64,000 nucleotides of DNA from Mucilaginibacter rigui (GTDB lineage Bacteria; Bacteroidota; Bacteroidia; Sphingobacteriales; Sphingobacteriaceae): NCBI RefSeq assembly GCF_014773275.1, contig NZ_JACWMW010000001.1, positions 558,001 to 622,000 of the forward strand. Reading direction: 5' to 3'. Every line of letters begins with the position of its first letter. Positions within the stretch are counted from its first letter, which is position 1. Made by a program: the position numbers and the translations under genes. The notes under the pieces are model-generated. The model was not told where the DNA came from. It made no database searches and saw only the letters and a list, made by a program, of their open reading frames with translations. This document shows, piece by piece, positions 8,646 to 17,884 of the stretch.

Positions 8646-8674
8646 CTATTTGTTAACAAGAGTTTAACAAATAG
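8646..8674. repeat. 11-bp perfect inverted repeat upstream of susC
   Basis: CTATTTGTTAA and TTAACAAATAG are separated by 7 nt, about 400 bp before the SusC start codon. This is a candidate regulator site or RNA hairpin. There is no following T-run, so it is not a typical terminator. Confidence 0.5.
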
Positions 8675-9076
8675 ATATTAAATTGAAATATTTATATCGT
8701 TATAAGGTGGCAAAATAAATAATTAATAATTCTTATAAATTAACTTGTGTAACCTGTACACTCTGTTTATATTAGAGCATTACCAATTATAAACTTTTCT
8801 TTTTAAAGAAAACGAAACAAAACTTAACGGATAAACATATCGACGGGCTGTATATATCGCTCGTTGGGTGCTAAACGGAATAAAAATTTTAAACAGGATA
8901 GTGTAACTATATGATAAAACTTTTACAATTTTCTATTATCGATATTTCCAGCCCGGCCCGCGGGGCACCATAGTCAAAAATATTTTGAGGTGGTCGCGTG
9001 TGTATCTCACCTGCATCCGTCCATTCTCTTCATACAATCTTAAATCAAATATATTAATCAACTAAATCTCAATCTC

Positions 9077-12000
9077 ATGTTTAAAAGTTTACTCCTTAAG
9101 GGAAGAGCGCTATGCCTGCTATTATGCTGCATGGTTTCTTCATTGGTAGTTACGGCTCAAACAAAACACACTGGTAAAGTTACCGGTAGCGACGACAAGC
9201 TGCCTGTAGTTGGTGCCACTGTGCGCGTTAAGGGTACTACCATCGGTACACAGACAGACGTTAACGGACAATTCAGTCTGAGTCTGAATCCGGGTGACGT
9301 ATTGACCATCTCATACCTGGGATATCAATCGCAAGATGTTACTGTAGGCGCCTCTGAAACAATCAACATTGTTTTACAGGCCGGCAGCAACACGTTGAAC
9401 GAAGTTGTAGTAACCGGCTACACCACGCAACGTAAAAAAGACATTTCCGGTTCGGTTACTACAGTAAATATGAACAATGCAAAGTCGGTTCCATCTGTAA
9501 GTGCTGAAACTATGCTACAAGGCCAGGCAGCCGGTGTTAACGTTGTAACACAAGGTGCCCCAGGTGCCGGTGCGCAGGTTACCATCCGTGGTTTAAGTAA
9601 TTTTAATAATTCATCGCCACTGTATGTTGTTGATGGATTACAAACAAGCAGCATTTCAAACATCAACCCTAACGATATCGAGTCGATCTCAGTATTGAAA
9701 GATGCGGGTGCGGCGGCTATCTACGGCGTTAGTGGTGGTAACGGTGTTATCGTTGTTACTACTAAAAAAGGTAAACAAGGTAAAGCAACAATTTCATACG
9801 ATGCATTTTATGGTACTACACAGCCGCTAAGTGGTAACGTATTTAATTTGCTTAATGCTAATGAGTTTGAGCAATTGGTTGCCAAGGTTGACCCAGATAA
9901 CGATTTGATGAAAGGAAACCCTAACGGAAAGAAATTCTATGATTATGGTTACCAGTCAGGTTCTGGTTCTAAAGGTGTATTCAACGAAAACCAGGCAAAC
10001 ACTTTTCTTCCAAATTACCACCTGGACAATGATCCGTCACGTGATTATCTGATCCAGAAATTTGTTAAAGGCGCAGGTACAGATTGGTTCCACGAAATTT
10101 TCAAAAGTGCCCCAATACAACAACACTCTTTAAGCGCAAGCGGTGCAAGTGATAAAAGCAATTACTTTTTATCATTAGGTTACACTAATCAACAAGGTAC
10201 GCTTATCAATACTTACTTTAAAAGATATCAGGCACGCGTTAACACAACCTTTAGTGTGAAAGATCACATCAGGTTAGGTGAAAACTTTAGCTATTATTAT
10301 ATCAACTCGCCAAATGGTGGTGGTGGCTTAGCAGGCGGTGGTAACCAAAATGAGGGTAACCCAATTTCTGAAACTTACCGTACGCTTCCTATCATCCCGG
10401 TACGCGATATTGGAGGCAATTTAGGTGGTACTTATGCAGGCCCTGCAGCTTTAGGTAATGCACTCAACCCTGTTGGTATGCAAGAACGCCAGGCAACTAA
10501 TCATACCAATGAGTACGGTATGCAAGGTACTGTGTTTGCGGAAGCCGACTTCTTAAAACACTTTGTAGCACGTACTGCTTACAGTGCTGATATTTACAAC
10601 CGCTACTATTACAATATTGGCTACCGCCAGTATGATAGCGGTGAGGCGCACGGTGGTAATAATAGTTACAGCGAAGGCTCTTCATATGACAGCAACTTTA
10701 ACTGGAGCAACACTTTAAACTACAAACAAGTATTTGGCAAACATAGTATTAACCTGTTAGGTGGTTTTGAGCAAAGAGGGTATACCGGTCGCGAAATTAA
10801 CGCGAGTGCAAAAAACCTTTTCTCGCTTGATCCATTCTTCGCTAACATTGCAAACGGCCAGGCTGGTCAAACAACTGCAGACAGTAAATACAGGGATCGT
10901 AATACTATCATGTCACTCTTTGCCCGTTTAGATTATACCTATAATGACAGGTACATTATCGGCGCAACCATACGTCGTGACGGTAGCTCACGTTTTTCTC
11001 CCGGTAATAAATGGGGTACTTTCCCTGCTGTATCCGCTGCATGGCGCGTAACTCAGGAAGAATTTGCTAAAGGTTCTACCTGGTTAAACGACTTAAAGAT
11101 CCGCGGTAGTTACGGTACATCAGGTTTTAACGGTAACGTTGGTGTTAATAGTGCTTACGCAGCTTACGGTGGCGGCCCTGGTTCATCATCTTACCCTATT
11201 GATGGTTCATCAAGCTCAGTAATTCCTGGTTATTTGCAAAACTCTTTAGGTAACCCTAATGCAACTTGGGAAACAGATAAAACCTTTAACGTAGGTTTTG
11301 ATGCGTCATTGTTTAACCACTTTGATGTTACTCTTGAGTATTATAAAAAAACAATATCAGACCTGCTTGTAATTGTACCTATACCTGCAACTGCCGGTGG
11401 ATTAGAAGGTGCATGGCCTACTGTTAACAATGGTACAGTGGTAAACAAAGGTTTAGATATCAGCGCTACATACCACGGTTCTTCTGGTGGTTTCACATAC
11501 TCAATTGGTGCTAACATTACTACTTTGAAAAACGAGATCACACAACTTGGAGCTCCGTTCTTCACATCAGATGTTCGTAATGGTAACGTAGTTTACAATC
11601 AGGTAGGTGGCCCTATTGGTGCTTTCTACGGTTACAAAGTAGAAGGTTACTGGAATACTCAGGCTGAGATTAATGCACTTAACGCAAAACAAAAGCCAGA
11701 TTTGTTTGGTTCAGTACCTGTTTATCAAACAGATGCAGCCCCGGGTCGTTTCCGTTATGCTGACGTAAACGGTGATGGCCGTATTACCGATGCTGACCGT
11801 ACCCAAATTGGTAAACCAACTCCCGATTTTACCTACGGTGTTAACTTAAATTTAGGTTACAAAGGGTTTGATTTTAGCGCAGTATTATACGGTTCACAAG
11901 GTAATGATGTGTACAACACTATTAAATACTGGACTAATTTCTACGGTACTCAAACCGGTAATAAAAGTTTAGATCTGTTGAACAATGCATGGGACCCTGC

Positions 12001-12346
12001 AAAAACGGCAGCTCAAAATGCCAACGCAAAAGCACCTATAGCTGAAAAAACAACTACTTTTAGTACTTCTGATGTTATCAACTCATACTATGTAGAGAAT
12101 GGCTCATTCCTAAAATTAAGGTCGTTACAAGTTGGTTATACTTTTGCACCAAGCATGCTAAAAGCAATTGGTATTGATAAATTACGTGCTTACGTACAAG
12201 GTACTAACCTCTTCACTATTACAAAATACAGTGGCCTTGATCCGGAAATACAAGCATATGACAACCGTAACAGCCAGGGAATAGATAGAGGTAACTATCC
12301 TAATAACGAACGCAGATTCATATTCGGCGTAAACCTTAGTTTCTAA
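9077..12346 (+). CDS. SusC/RagA-family TonB-dependent outer-membrane transporter
   Basis: A 1089-residue outer-membrane receptor. It has a signal peptide (to about AQ28), then a carboxypeptidase-regulatory-like domain (about 30-110, with VGATVRVKGTTIGTQTDVNG), and a plug domain (about 115-230). The plug includes LYVVDGLQ and IESISVLKDAGAAAIYG, the usual SusC signature. A long beta-barrel ends in the typical aromatic terminus GVNLSF. SusC proteins import glycans or other oligomers in complex with a SusD lipoprotein, powered by TonB. SusD follows after 34 bp. There is no N-terminal STN domain and no sigma/anti-sigma gene nearby, so control is probably not by the FecI/FecR route. Confidence 0.95.
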   Translation: MFKSLLLKGRALCLLLCCMVSSLVVTAQTKHTGKVTGSDDKLPVVGATVRVKGTTIGTQTDVNGQFSLSLNPGDVLTISYLGYQSQDVTVGASETINIVLQAGSNTLNEVVVTGYTTQRKKDISGSVTTVNMNNAKSVPSVSAETMLQGQAAGVNVVTQGAPGAGAQVTIRGLSNFNNSSPLYVVDGLQTSSISNINPNDIESISVLKDAGAAAIYGVSGGNGVIVVTTKKGKQGKATISYDAFYGTTQPLSGNVFNLLNANEFEQLVAKVDPDNDLMKGNPNGKKFYDYGYQSGSGSKGVFNENQANTFLPNYHLDNDPSRDYLIQKFVKGAGTDWFHEIFKSAPIQQHSLSASGASDKSNYFLSLGYTNQQGTLINTYFKRYQARVNTTFSVKDHIRLGENFSYYYINSPNGGGGLAGGGNQNEGNPISETYRTLPIIPVRDIGGNLGGTYAGPAALGNALNPVGMQERQATNHTNEYGMQGTVFAEADFLKHFVARTAYSADIYNRYYYNIGYRQYDSGEAHGGNNSYSEGSSYDSNFNWSNTLNYKQVFGKHSINLLGGFEQRGYTGREINASAKNLFSLDPFFANIANGQAGQTTADSKYRDRNTIMSLFARLDYTYNDRYIIGATIRRDGSSRFSPGNKWGTFPAVSAAWRVTQEEFAKGSTWLNDLKIRGSYGTSGFNGNVGVNSAYAAYGGGPGSSSYPIDGSSSSVIPGYLQNSLGNPNATWETDKTFNVGFDASLFNHFDVTLEYYKKTISDLLVIVPIPATAGGLEGAWPTVNNGTVVNKGLDISATYHGSSGGFTYSIGANITTLKNEITQLGAPFFTSDVRNGNVVYNQVGGPIGAFYGYKVEGYWNTQAEINALNAKQKPDLFGSVPVYQTDAAPGRFRYADVNGDGRITDADRTQIGKPTPDFTYGVNLNLGYKGFDFSAVLYGSQGNDVYNTIKYWTNFYGTQTGNKSLDLLNNAWDPAKTAAQNANAKAPIAEKTTTFSTSDVINSYYVENGSFLKLRSLQVGYTFAPSMLKAIGIDKLRAYVQGTNLFTITKYSGLDPEIQAYDNRNSQGIDRGNYPNNERRFIFGVNLSF

Positions 12347-12380
12347 TAATAACTAACCATAATATATAAAGAGAATAGTT

Positions 12381-14216
12381 ATGAAAAAAAGTTTTAAATT
12401 AAAAGTCCTAATCCCGGCAGCACTCGTTTTGCTTGGTGGATCTTATTCATGTAAGAAGTATCTTGATCAGGCGCCTATCGGCTCATTGATCCCTGAGGTA
12501 CTTGCAACACGTACCGGTGTTGATGGTGTGTTGATTGGCGCTTACTCTGTTGTAGACGGTGTTTTTGACGGCCAAACAGGTAGCCCCTGGGAAACCGGTA
12601 CAGATAACTGGGTATATGGTAGTGTGGTTGCAGGTGATGCCTTTAAAGGCTCAAACCCTGGTGACCAACCGGCCGCTGCAAACCTTGAAGCTTTCAGCGC
12701 AACTGGTGCCAATGATTATTTAGATCATAAATGGCGCGTATGCTATGCAGGTGTACAACGTGCTAACGACGTACTAAGGCTGATACCTCAGGTTAAAGAC
12801 GGTTCTATAACTCCTGATCAAATAAAGCAATACGTTGCCGAAGCTCGTTTCCTGCGTGGCTTTTATCATCTGGAAGCTGCTAAACTTTGGAAGTTCGTTC
12901 CGTATATTGATGAATCAATAACCTATACTGCAAATAACTATAACGTACCAAATGACAAAGTAATTTGGGATAAAATAGAGGCAGATTTTGCAGCAGCAGC
13001 GGCAGATCTCCCTGCTACTCAGCCGCAGATAGGGCGTGCAAACAAATGGGCAGCTTTAGCTTTCCAGGCCAAGACCCTGATGTACGATCACAAATATGCT
13101 GATGCGTATACCATTTTGAAGGATGTAATTACTAATGGTAAAACCAGCTCAGGAGCTAAATATGCGCTTGGCCTTTATGCTAACAACTTTAACCCATCAA
13201 CCAAAAATGGCCCAGAAGGTGTTTTTGTTGTACAAACATCCGTACACGATGGAGCAAACGGCTTAAACGGTAACGCTGGTTCTGTATTGAATTTCCCTTC
13301 TGCAGGCCCTGCAGGATGTTGCGGTTTCTTCCAGCCGACTTTTGATTTTGTAAACTCATTTAAAGTTGATGCCAATGGTTTGCCATTGATTGATACTTAC
13401 CAGAATGATTACATTAAAAATGACCAAGGCGTGCCCGCCGGTACTGTATTTACACCAGGTGACGAATTGCTTGATGCAAGGTTAGACTGGTCAGTAGGCC
13501 GTCGTGGTATTCCTTACCTTGACTGGGGGATTTGCCCGGGCGCTGCATGGGCACGTGACCAGCCCAATGGTGGCCCTTACCTGCCAATTAAAAACGTTTA
13601 TTATAAAGCAGCACAATCAACAACTTCAGATTCTTACGGTGGTTGGGCAGCAAATCAGTCAACTTCAAATAGCTACAATGCTATAAGGTTTGCCGATGTA
13701 CTTTTGTGGGCTGCTGAATGCGCTGTTGAGGCTAATGAACTTTCTGTTGCAGAAGGTTATGTTAACCAGGTTAGAGCCCGTGCTGCTGACCAAAGCGGTT
13801 GGGTTAAAGGTAAATTAACAGGCTACACAGGCGGTGATGCTACTAAACCAGAAGTTGATAATACTCAATTTGCTGCTAACTACAAAGTTGGTTTATATAC
13901 CGGCCAGTTTGCTACAAACGGCCAGGCTTATGCCCGCAAAGCAGTTTACTTTGAACGCAAACTTGAGTTAGGTATGGAAGGTCATCGTTTCTTTGACTTG
14001 TCTCGTTGGGATGCTGTGAATGGTGGCCCTGGAGGTACTATTATGTCAACAGAAATTGAAAAATTCCTGAAAAACACCCGCGACTTTGGTGATAAATTCA
14101 CCTCTGCGGTAATGAAGGTTGCTAAGTTCACTTCTAACAAAAACGAACTTTATCCAATCCCTCAGTTCCAGATTGATATCTCTAAAGGTACACTGAAACA
14201 GAATAAAGGTTATTAG
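12381..14216 (+). CDS. SusD/RagB-family surface nutrient-binding lipoprotein
   Basis: A 611-residue lipoprotein partner of the preceding SusC. The signal ends at lipidation Cys24 (SYSC-KKYLDQ). The N-terminal part carries the family TPR-like helices (AEARFLRGFYHLEAAKLW at about 154-171), and the C-terminus has the typical RAAD and FERKLELGMEGHRFFDLSRW segment. SusD forms the lid over SusC and helps capture the ligand at the cell surface. It is spaced 34 bp from susC and certainly co-transcribed with it. A strong hairpin with a T-run follows within 15 bp of the stop, so the genes after it may be attenuated. Confidence 0.95.
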   Translation: MKKSFKLKVLIPAALVLLGGSYSCKKYLDQAPIGSLIPEVLATRTGVDGVLIGAYSVVDGVFDGQTGSPWETGTDNWVYGSVVAGDAFKGSNPGDQPAAANLEAFSATGANDYLDHKWRVCYAGVQRANDVLRLIPQVKDGSITPDQIKQYVAEARFLRGFYHLEAAKLWKFVPYIDESITYTANNYNVPNDKVIWDKIEADFAAAAADLPATQPQIGRANKWAALAFQAKTLMYDHKYADAYTILKDVITNGKTSSGAKYALGLYANNFNPSTKNGPEGVFVVQTSVHDGANGLNGNAGSVLNFPSAGPAGCCGFFQPTFDFVNSFKVDANGLPLIDTYQNDYIKNDQGVPAGTVFTPGDELLDARLDWSVGRRGIPYLDWGICPGAAWARDQPNGGPYLPIKNVYYKAAQSTTSDSYGGWAANQSTSNSYNAIRFADVLLWAAECAVEANELSVAEGYVNQVRARAADQSGWVKGKLTGYTGGDATKPEVDNTQFAANYKVGLYTGQFATNGQAYARKAVYFERKLELGMEGHRFFDLSRWDAVNGGPGGTIMSTEIEKFLKNTRDFGDKFTSAVMKVAKFTSNKNELYPIPQFQIDISKGTLKQNKGY

Positions 14217-14229
14217 TAGTCAGTAACTT

Positions 14230-14269
14230 AAAAAGAGGGGGAGATAATAATCTCTCCCTCTTTTTTTTT
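14230..14269 (+). terminator. Terminator/attenuator after susD
   Basis: A-rich, G-rich left arm (14230-14244) pairs with TCTCTCCCTC plus T-run (14251-14269), with one bulged G. It lies between susD and the downstream FG-GAP gene. No promoter consensus is visible in the remaining 25 bp, so partial read-through is likely. Confidence 0.8.
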
Positions 14270-14294
14270 GAATATATTTTCTTAATATCGTTGT

Positions 14295-17200
14295 ATGAAA
14301 CCCCTTAAATATCTGCTGATCATCATTCTTTTATGTTCCTTATTCTCGTGTAAAAAAGCGGCGATGTTTGAAAGAATCTCCTCCTCACATTCAGGGATAA
14401 AGTTTAATAATGAGATAGTAGAGAATGATAGTATTAACCCGCTCGATAAATTAAATATCTATAATGGCGGCGGTGTTGGGATAGGAGATTTTAATAATGA
14501 TGGGCTGCAGGATATTTATTTTATAGGCAATGCCGTATCAAACCGATTGTATATCAATAAAGGCGATTTTAAATTTGAAGACGTTACCGAAAAAGCCGGC
14601 GTAGGCGGCAAAGGGGGTTGGGGCCGTGGTGTGGCAGTGGTAGATATTAACAACGACGGCTTAAAAGATATTTATGTATGTAATACGCTTTTAAATGACC
14701 CGGTTAAAAGGTTGAACCTGCTATATATAAATACGGGGCCAGACAAAGATGGTGTGCCTGTTTTTAAAGAATCATCAAAAGAGTACGGGCTTAATATAAA
14801 CGTACACTCAACCATGGCATCTTTTTTTGATTACGATAACGATGGCGACCTGGATATGTACCTTACTGTTAACGAAGCACAATCAACAGATAATACAAGC
14901 TCTTTCAGGCCAATTATTACAGATGGCACAAGCCGTAACACAGGCAGGTTATATCGTAACGATTATGATCCTATTTTAAAACATGGTGTTTATAAAGATG
15001 TATCAAAAGAGGCAGGTATACTAATTGAAGGATACGGCCACGCAGCAAGTATTGCCGATTTTAACCAGGATGGCTGGAAAGATATCTACGTAACAAACGA
15101 TTTTTTACCAAGCAATATACTATACATTAACAACCACGACGGTACATTTACCGATCGTTCAAGAGAATACTTTAAACATACTGCTACCAGCGCCATGGGC
15201 CAGGATGTGCAGGATATTAATAACGACGGCCTTGCTGATGTTTTTGAACTGGATATGGATCCGGAAGATAACTACCGTAAAAAAATGTTTATGCCGGGTA
15301 CAATGTACCAATTATACCAAAATTTTGACCAGTACGGGTATCAATACCAATACAATCATAATACATTACAATTAAACCAGGGCCCACGCCTTGGCCAGAA
15401 TGATTCAATAGGTGCGCCGGCATTTAGCGAAATTGCTTTTTTAAGCGGCGTAGCGCAAACAGACTGGAGCTGGGGGCCTATGATAACAGATTTTGATAAC
15501 GATGGCTTTAGGGATATTGTAGTAACCAATGGTTACCCCCGCGATGTTACCGACCATGATTTTATTGCATTCAGGAACGAATCGTATGCTATTGCAACAA
15601 AAAGCCAGGTACTTAAACAAATACCGATTGTCAAAATATCAAATTACGCCTTTAGGAATAACGGCAAACTACAGTTTGAGGATGTAACTAAAAATTGGGG
15701 GATGGATATAGCATCGTTCTCTAACGGTGCTGCCTATGCCGACCTTGATAATGATGGTGCAATGGATATGGTCATTAATAATATTGATGATGAAGCCTTT
15801 ATATATAAAAATACCTCACGACAAAAAGACAAAAGTAATAACCATTATCTGCAAATACAATTTAAAGGTAATCCGCAAAATATGGATGGTATAGGTGCCT
15901 GGGCTAATATTTACTATGATCATGGCAAGCAACAGGTATATGAAAATACTCCCTTTCGCGGATACCTGTCAACCATACAAAATATTGCACATTTTGGCCT
16001 TGGTAAAATTACCAGTATAGATTCGGTTGTGATAAAATGGCAGAATGGTAGAAAGCAGGTGTTAAGCAATGTGAAAACCGACCAGGTACTAAAGGTTGAT
16101 ATAAATAATGCCAAAACCGGGTATAATTTCAACCAACCGTTGGTAAACACCCAATCGTTGTTTACCGAGGTGACAAAATCTGTAGGCATCAATTATAAAC
16201 ATAACGATGTTGACTTTGCCGACTTTAACGTGCAGAAATTATTACCGCATAAATTATCAGAATACTCGCCGGCCGTTGCGGTTGGCGATATTGATGGCAA
16301 CGGTTTTGATGATATGGTTGTTGGCGGTACATCAAAATATCCGGCACAGCTGCTCTTACAGCAGGCTAATGGTAAATTTATACAGCGAAACCTGTTACCT
16401 GCAGCAACAAACCTAACTGACAAATATAAAGACGAGGGTTTACTTTTGTTTGATGCCGATGGCGATGGCGACCTTGACCTATACGCTGCCAGTGGTGGTT
16501 ATGAGGACGAGCCTGGTGCAAAATCATACCAGGACAGGATATATACAAACGATGGCAAAGGCAACTTTACCTTGCAAGCAAATGCATTACCGGCCAATTT
16601 TACCAGCAAACTATGTGTAAAGGCGGTAGATTATAATAAGGATGGGTCGCTGGATCTGTTTGTATCAGGCAGGGTTAACCCGTGGAACTACCCTAAACCG
16701 GTATCGAGTTTGATTTTACGTAACGATAGTAAAAAGGGAGCTATTAAATTTACAGATGTAACACAAACAGTAGCTAAAGGCCTCAATAATTTAGGTTTGG
16801 TGTGCGATGCATCTTTTACAGATTATGATAACGATGGCTGGCCCGACCTGGTAATAACCGGTGAGTGGATGCCGTTAACCTTCATGAAGAATGATCACGG
16901 TGTGTTTAAAAACACAACCGCAAATAGCGGCATAGCCAATAAGCTGGGCTGGTGGAACACCATAGCGGGCGGTGATTTTGACAAAGATGGGGATATTGAC
17001 TACATTGTAGGGAACACCGGGCTAAATACATTTTATAAAGCAACCGACCAGTACCCGGTATACATAACTGCTAAAGATTTTGACGATAACGATAGTTATG
17101 ATGCAATCCCATCATTGTTCTTAAAGGATAGGGATGGCGTTATGAAAGAGTTTCCGGCACATACGCGCGACGATATGGTTAAACAAATTATCAGCATGCG

Positions 17201-17870
17201 TGTAAAGTTTCAAAACTACAAATCGTATGCAATTGCTACGATGGATAGTGTGGTAACGCCAGCCATGCGTAAAGGAGCCATAAGGTTAAAAGTTAACGAA
17301 TTGCAATCTTGTTATTTGCGTAACGATGGGCATGGTAAATTTACCCTGATACCCTTACCTGTAGAGGCACAGATATCACAACTGGCAGGTATAATTATTG
17401 ACGATTTTGATGGCGACGGCAACCTTGATGTAGCACTCAATGGTAACGATTATGGCACCGAAGTTACTACCGGCCGGTATGATGCATTCAACGGATTGGT
17501 TTTAAAAGGCGATGGAAAAGGTGGGTTTAAACCATTAACTATTATGCAAAGCGGTATTTATATACCTGGTAATGGTAAGGCGTTGGTTAAACTGCGCGGT
17601 GCAAAAGGCAACTACTTATTAGCTGCTACGCAATATAAAGATCCTATGAAGGTATTTGAATTGAAAAAAACCGTACGCACGGTTACCATAAAACCGTTTG
17701 ATGCTTTTGCCACTATCCGGTATAAAAACGGGAAAATTGAAAAACAGGAATTTTATAATGGCGGATCTTTCTTATCACAGTCGGGCAGGTTTTTCAATAT
17801 TGATGCTACAATGTCATCGGTTGTTATAACAGATGACACCGGAAATACCAGAAATATTCCTTTAAATTAA
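14295..17870 (+). CDS. FG-GAP/VCBS-repeat lipoprotein with ASPIC/UnbV domain
   Basis: A 1191-residue lipoprotein (signal ending at Cys19 in LFSC-KKA). I count thirteen DxDxDGxxD-type calcium-binding FG-GAP motifs, for example DFNNDGLQDIYFIGN, DYDNDGDLDMYLTV, DADGDGDLDLYAAS and DFDGDGNLDVALNG. They are spread along two blocks that would form seven-bladed beta-propellers. Between the blocks lies an ASPIC/UnbV domain (about 535-605, with HFGLGKITSIDSVVIKW). The ASPIC domain is known from eukaryotic CRTAC1 and bacterial UnbV; its activity is not established. It is 14 bp from the haloperoxidase gene, so the two are surely one operon. An extracellular binding or scaffold role at the outer membrane is inferred. 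Confidence 0.93.
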   Translation: MKPLKYLLIIILLCSLFSCKKAAMFERISSSHSGIKFNNEIVENDSINPLDKLNIYNGGGVGIGDFNNDGLQDIYFIGNAVSNRLYINKGDFKFEDVTEKAGVGGKGGWGRGVAVVDINNDGLKDIYVCNTLLNDPVKRLNLLYINTGPDKDGVPVFKESSKEYGLNINVHSTMASFFDYDNDGDLDMYLTVNEAQSTDNTSSFRPIITDGTSRNTGRLYRNDYDPILKHGVYKDVSKEAGILIEGYGHAASIADFNQDGWKDIYVTNDFLPSNILYINNHDGTFTDRSREYFKHTATSAMGQDVQDINNDGLADVFELDMDPEDNYRKKMFMPGTMYQLYQNFDQYGYQYQYNHNTLQLNQGPRLGQNDSIGAPAFSEIAFLSGVAQTDWSWGPMITDFDNDGFRDIVVTNGYPRDVTDHDFIAFRNESYAIATKSQVLKQIPIVKISNYAFRNNGKLQFEDVTKNWGMDIASFSNGAAYADLDNDGAMDMVINNIDDEAFIYKNTSRQKDKSNNHYLQIQFKGNPQNMDGIGAWANIYYDHGKQQVYENTPFRGYLSTIQNIAHFGLGKITSIDSVVIKWQNGRKQVLSNVKTDQVLKVDINNAKTGYNFNQPLVNTQSLFTEVTKSVGINYKHNDVDFADFNVQKLLPHKLSEYSPAVAVGDIDGNGFDDMVVGGTSKYPAQLLLQQANGKFIQRNLLPAATNLTDKYKDEGLLLFDADGDGDLDLYAASGGYEDEPGAKSYQDRIYTNDGKGNFTLQANALPANFTSKLCVKAVDYNKDGSLDLFVSGRVNPWNYPKPVSSLILRNDSKKGAIKFTDVTQTVAKGLNNLGLVCDASFTDYDNDGWPDLVITGEWMPLTFMKNDHGVFKNTTANSGIANKLGWWNTIAGGDFDKDGDIDYIVGNTGLNTFYKATDQYPVYITAKDFDDNDSYDAIPSLFLKDRDGVMKEFPAHTRDDMVKQIISMRVKFQNYKSYAIATMDSVVTPAMRKGAIRLKVNELQSCYLRNDGHGKFTLIPLPVEAQISQLAGIIIDDFDGDGNLDVALNGNDYGTEVTTGRYDAFNGLVLKGDGKGGFKPLTIMQSGIYIPGNGKALVKLRGAKGNYLLAATQYKDPMKVFELKKTVRTVTIKPFDAFATIRYKNGKIEKQEFYNGGSFLSQSGRFFNIDATMSSVVITDDTGNTRNIPLN

Positions 17871-17884
17871 TATAGCCGATTATA

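Larger units (their letters stand above)
8280..9076 (+). other. Long AT-rich leader region before susC
   Basis: This 797-bp stretch has no convincing gene. It holds the GH3 terminator (8341-8376), an 11-bp perfect inverted repeat (8646-8656/8664-8674), a weak AT palindrome TTTTCTTT-TT-AAAGAAAA (8795-8812), and a GC-rich patch around 8950-8968. A 20-codon open frame (8911-8973, MIKLLQF start) ends just after the GC-rich patch. No TAnnTTTG element with good spacing was found, so the susC start site cannot be placed. A long 5' leader or a small RNA is possible here. Confidence 0.5.

Noticed and set aside
8911..8973. 20-codon open frame upstream of susC
   Set aside because: Too short, without a clear ribosome site or recognised leader-peptide sequence, so not called as a gene; mentioned in the leader feature only.
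9077..14216. Sigma/anti-sigma or hybrid two-component regulator for the SusC/D pair
   Set aside because: No such gene lies beside the pair and SusC has no STN domain; the nearest regulator is the Nudix protein.
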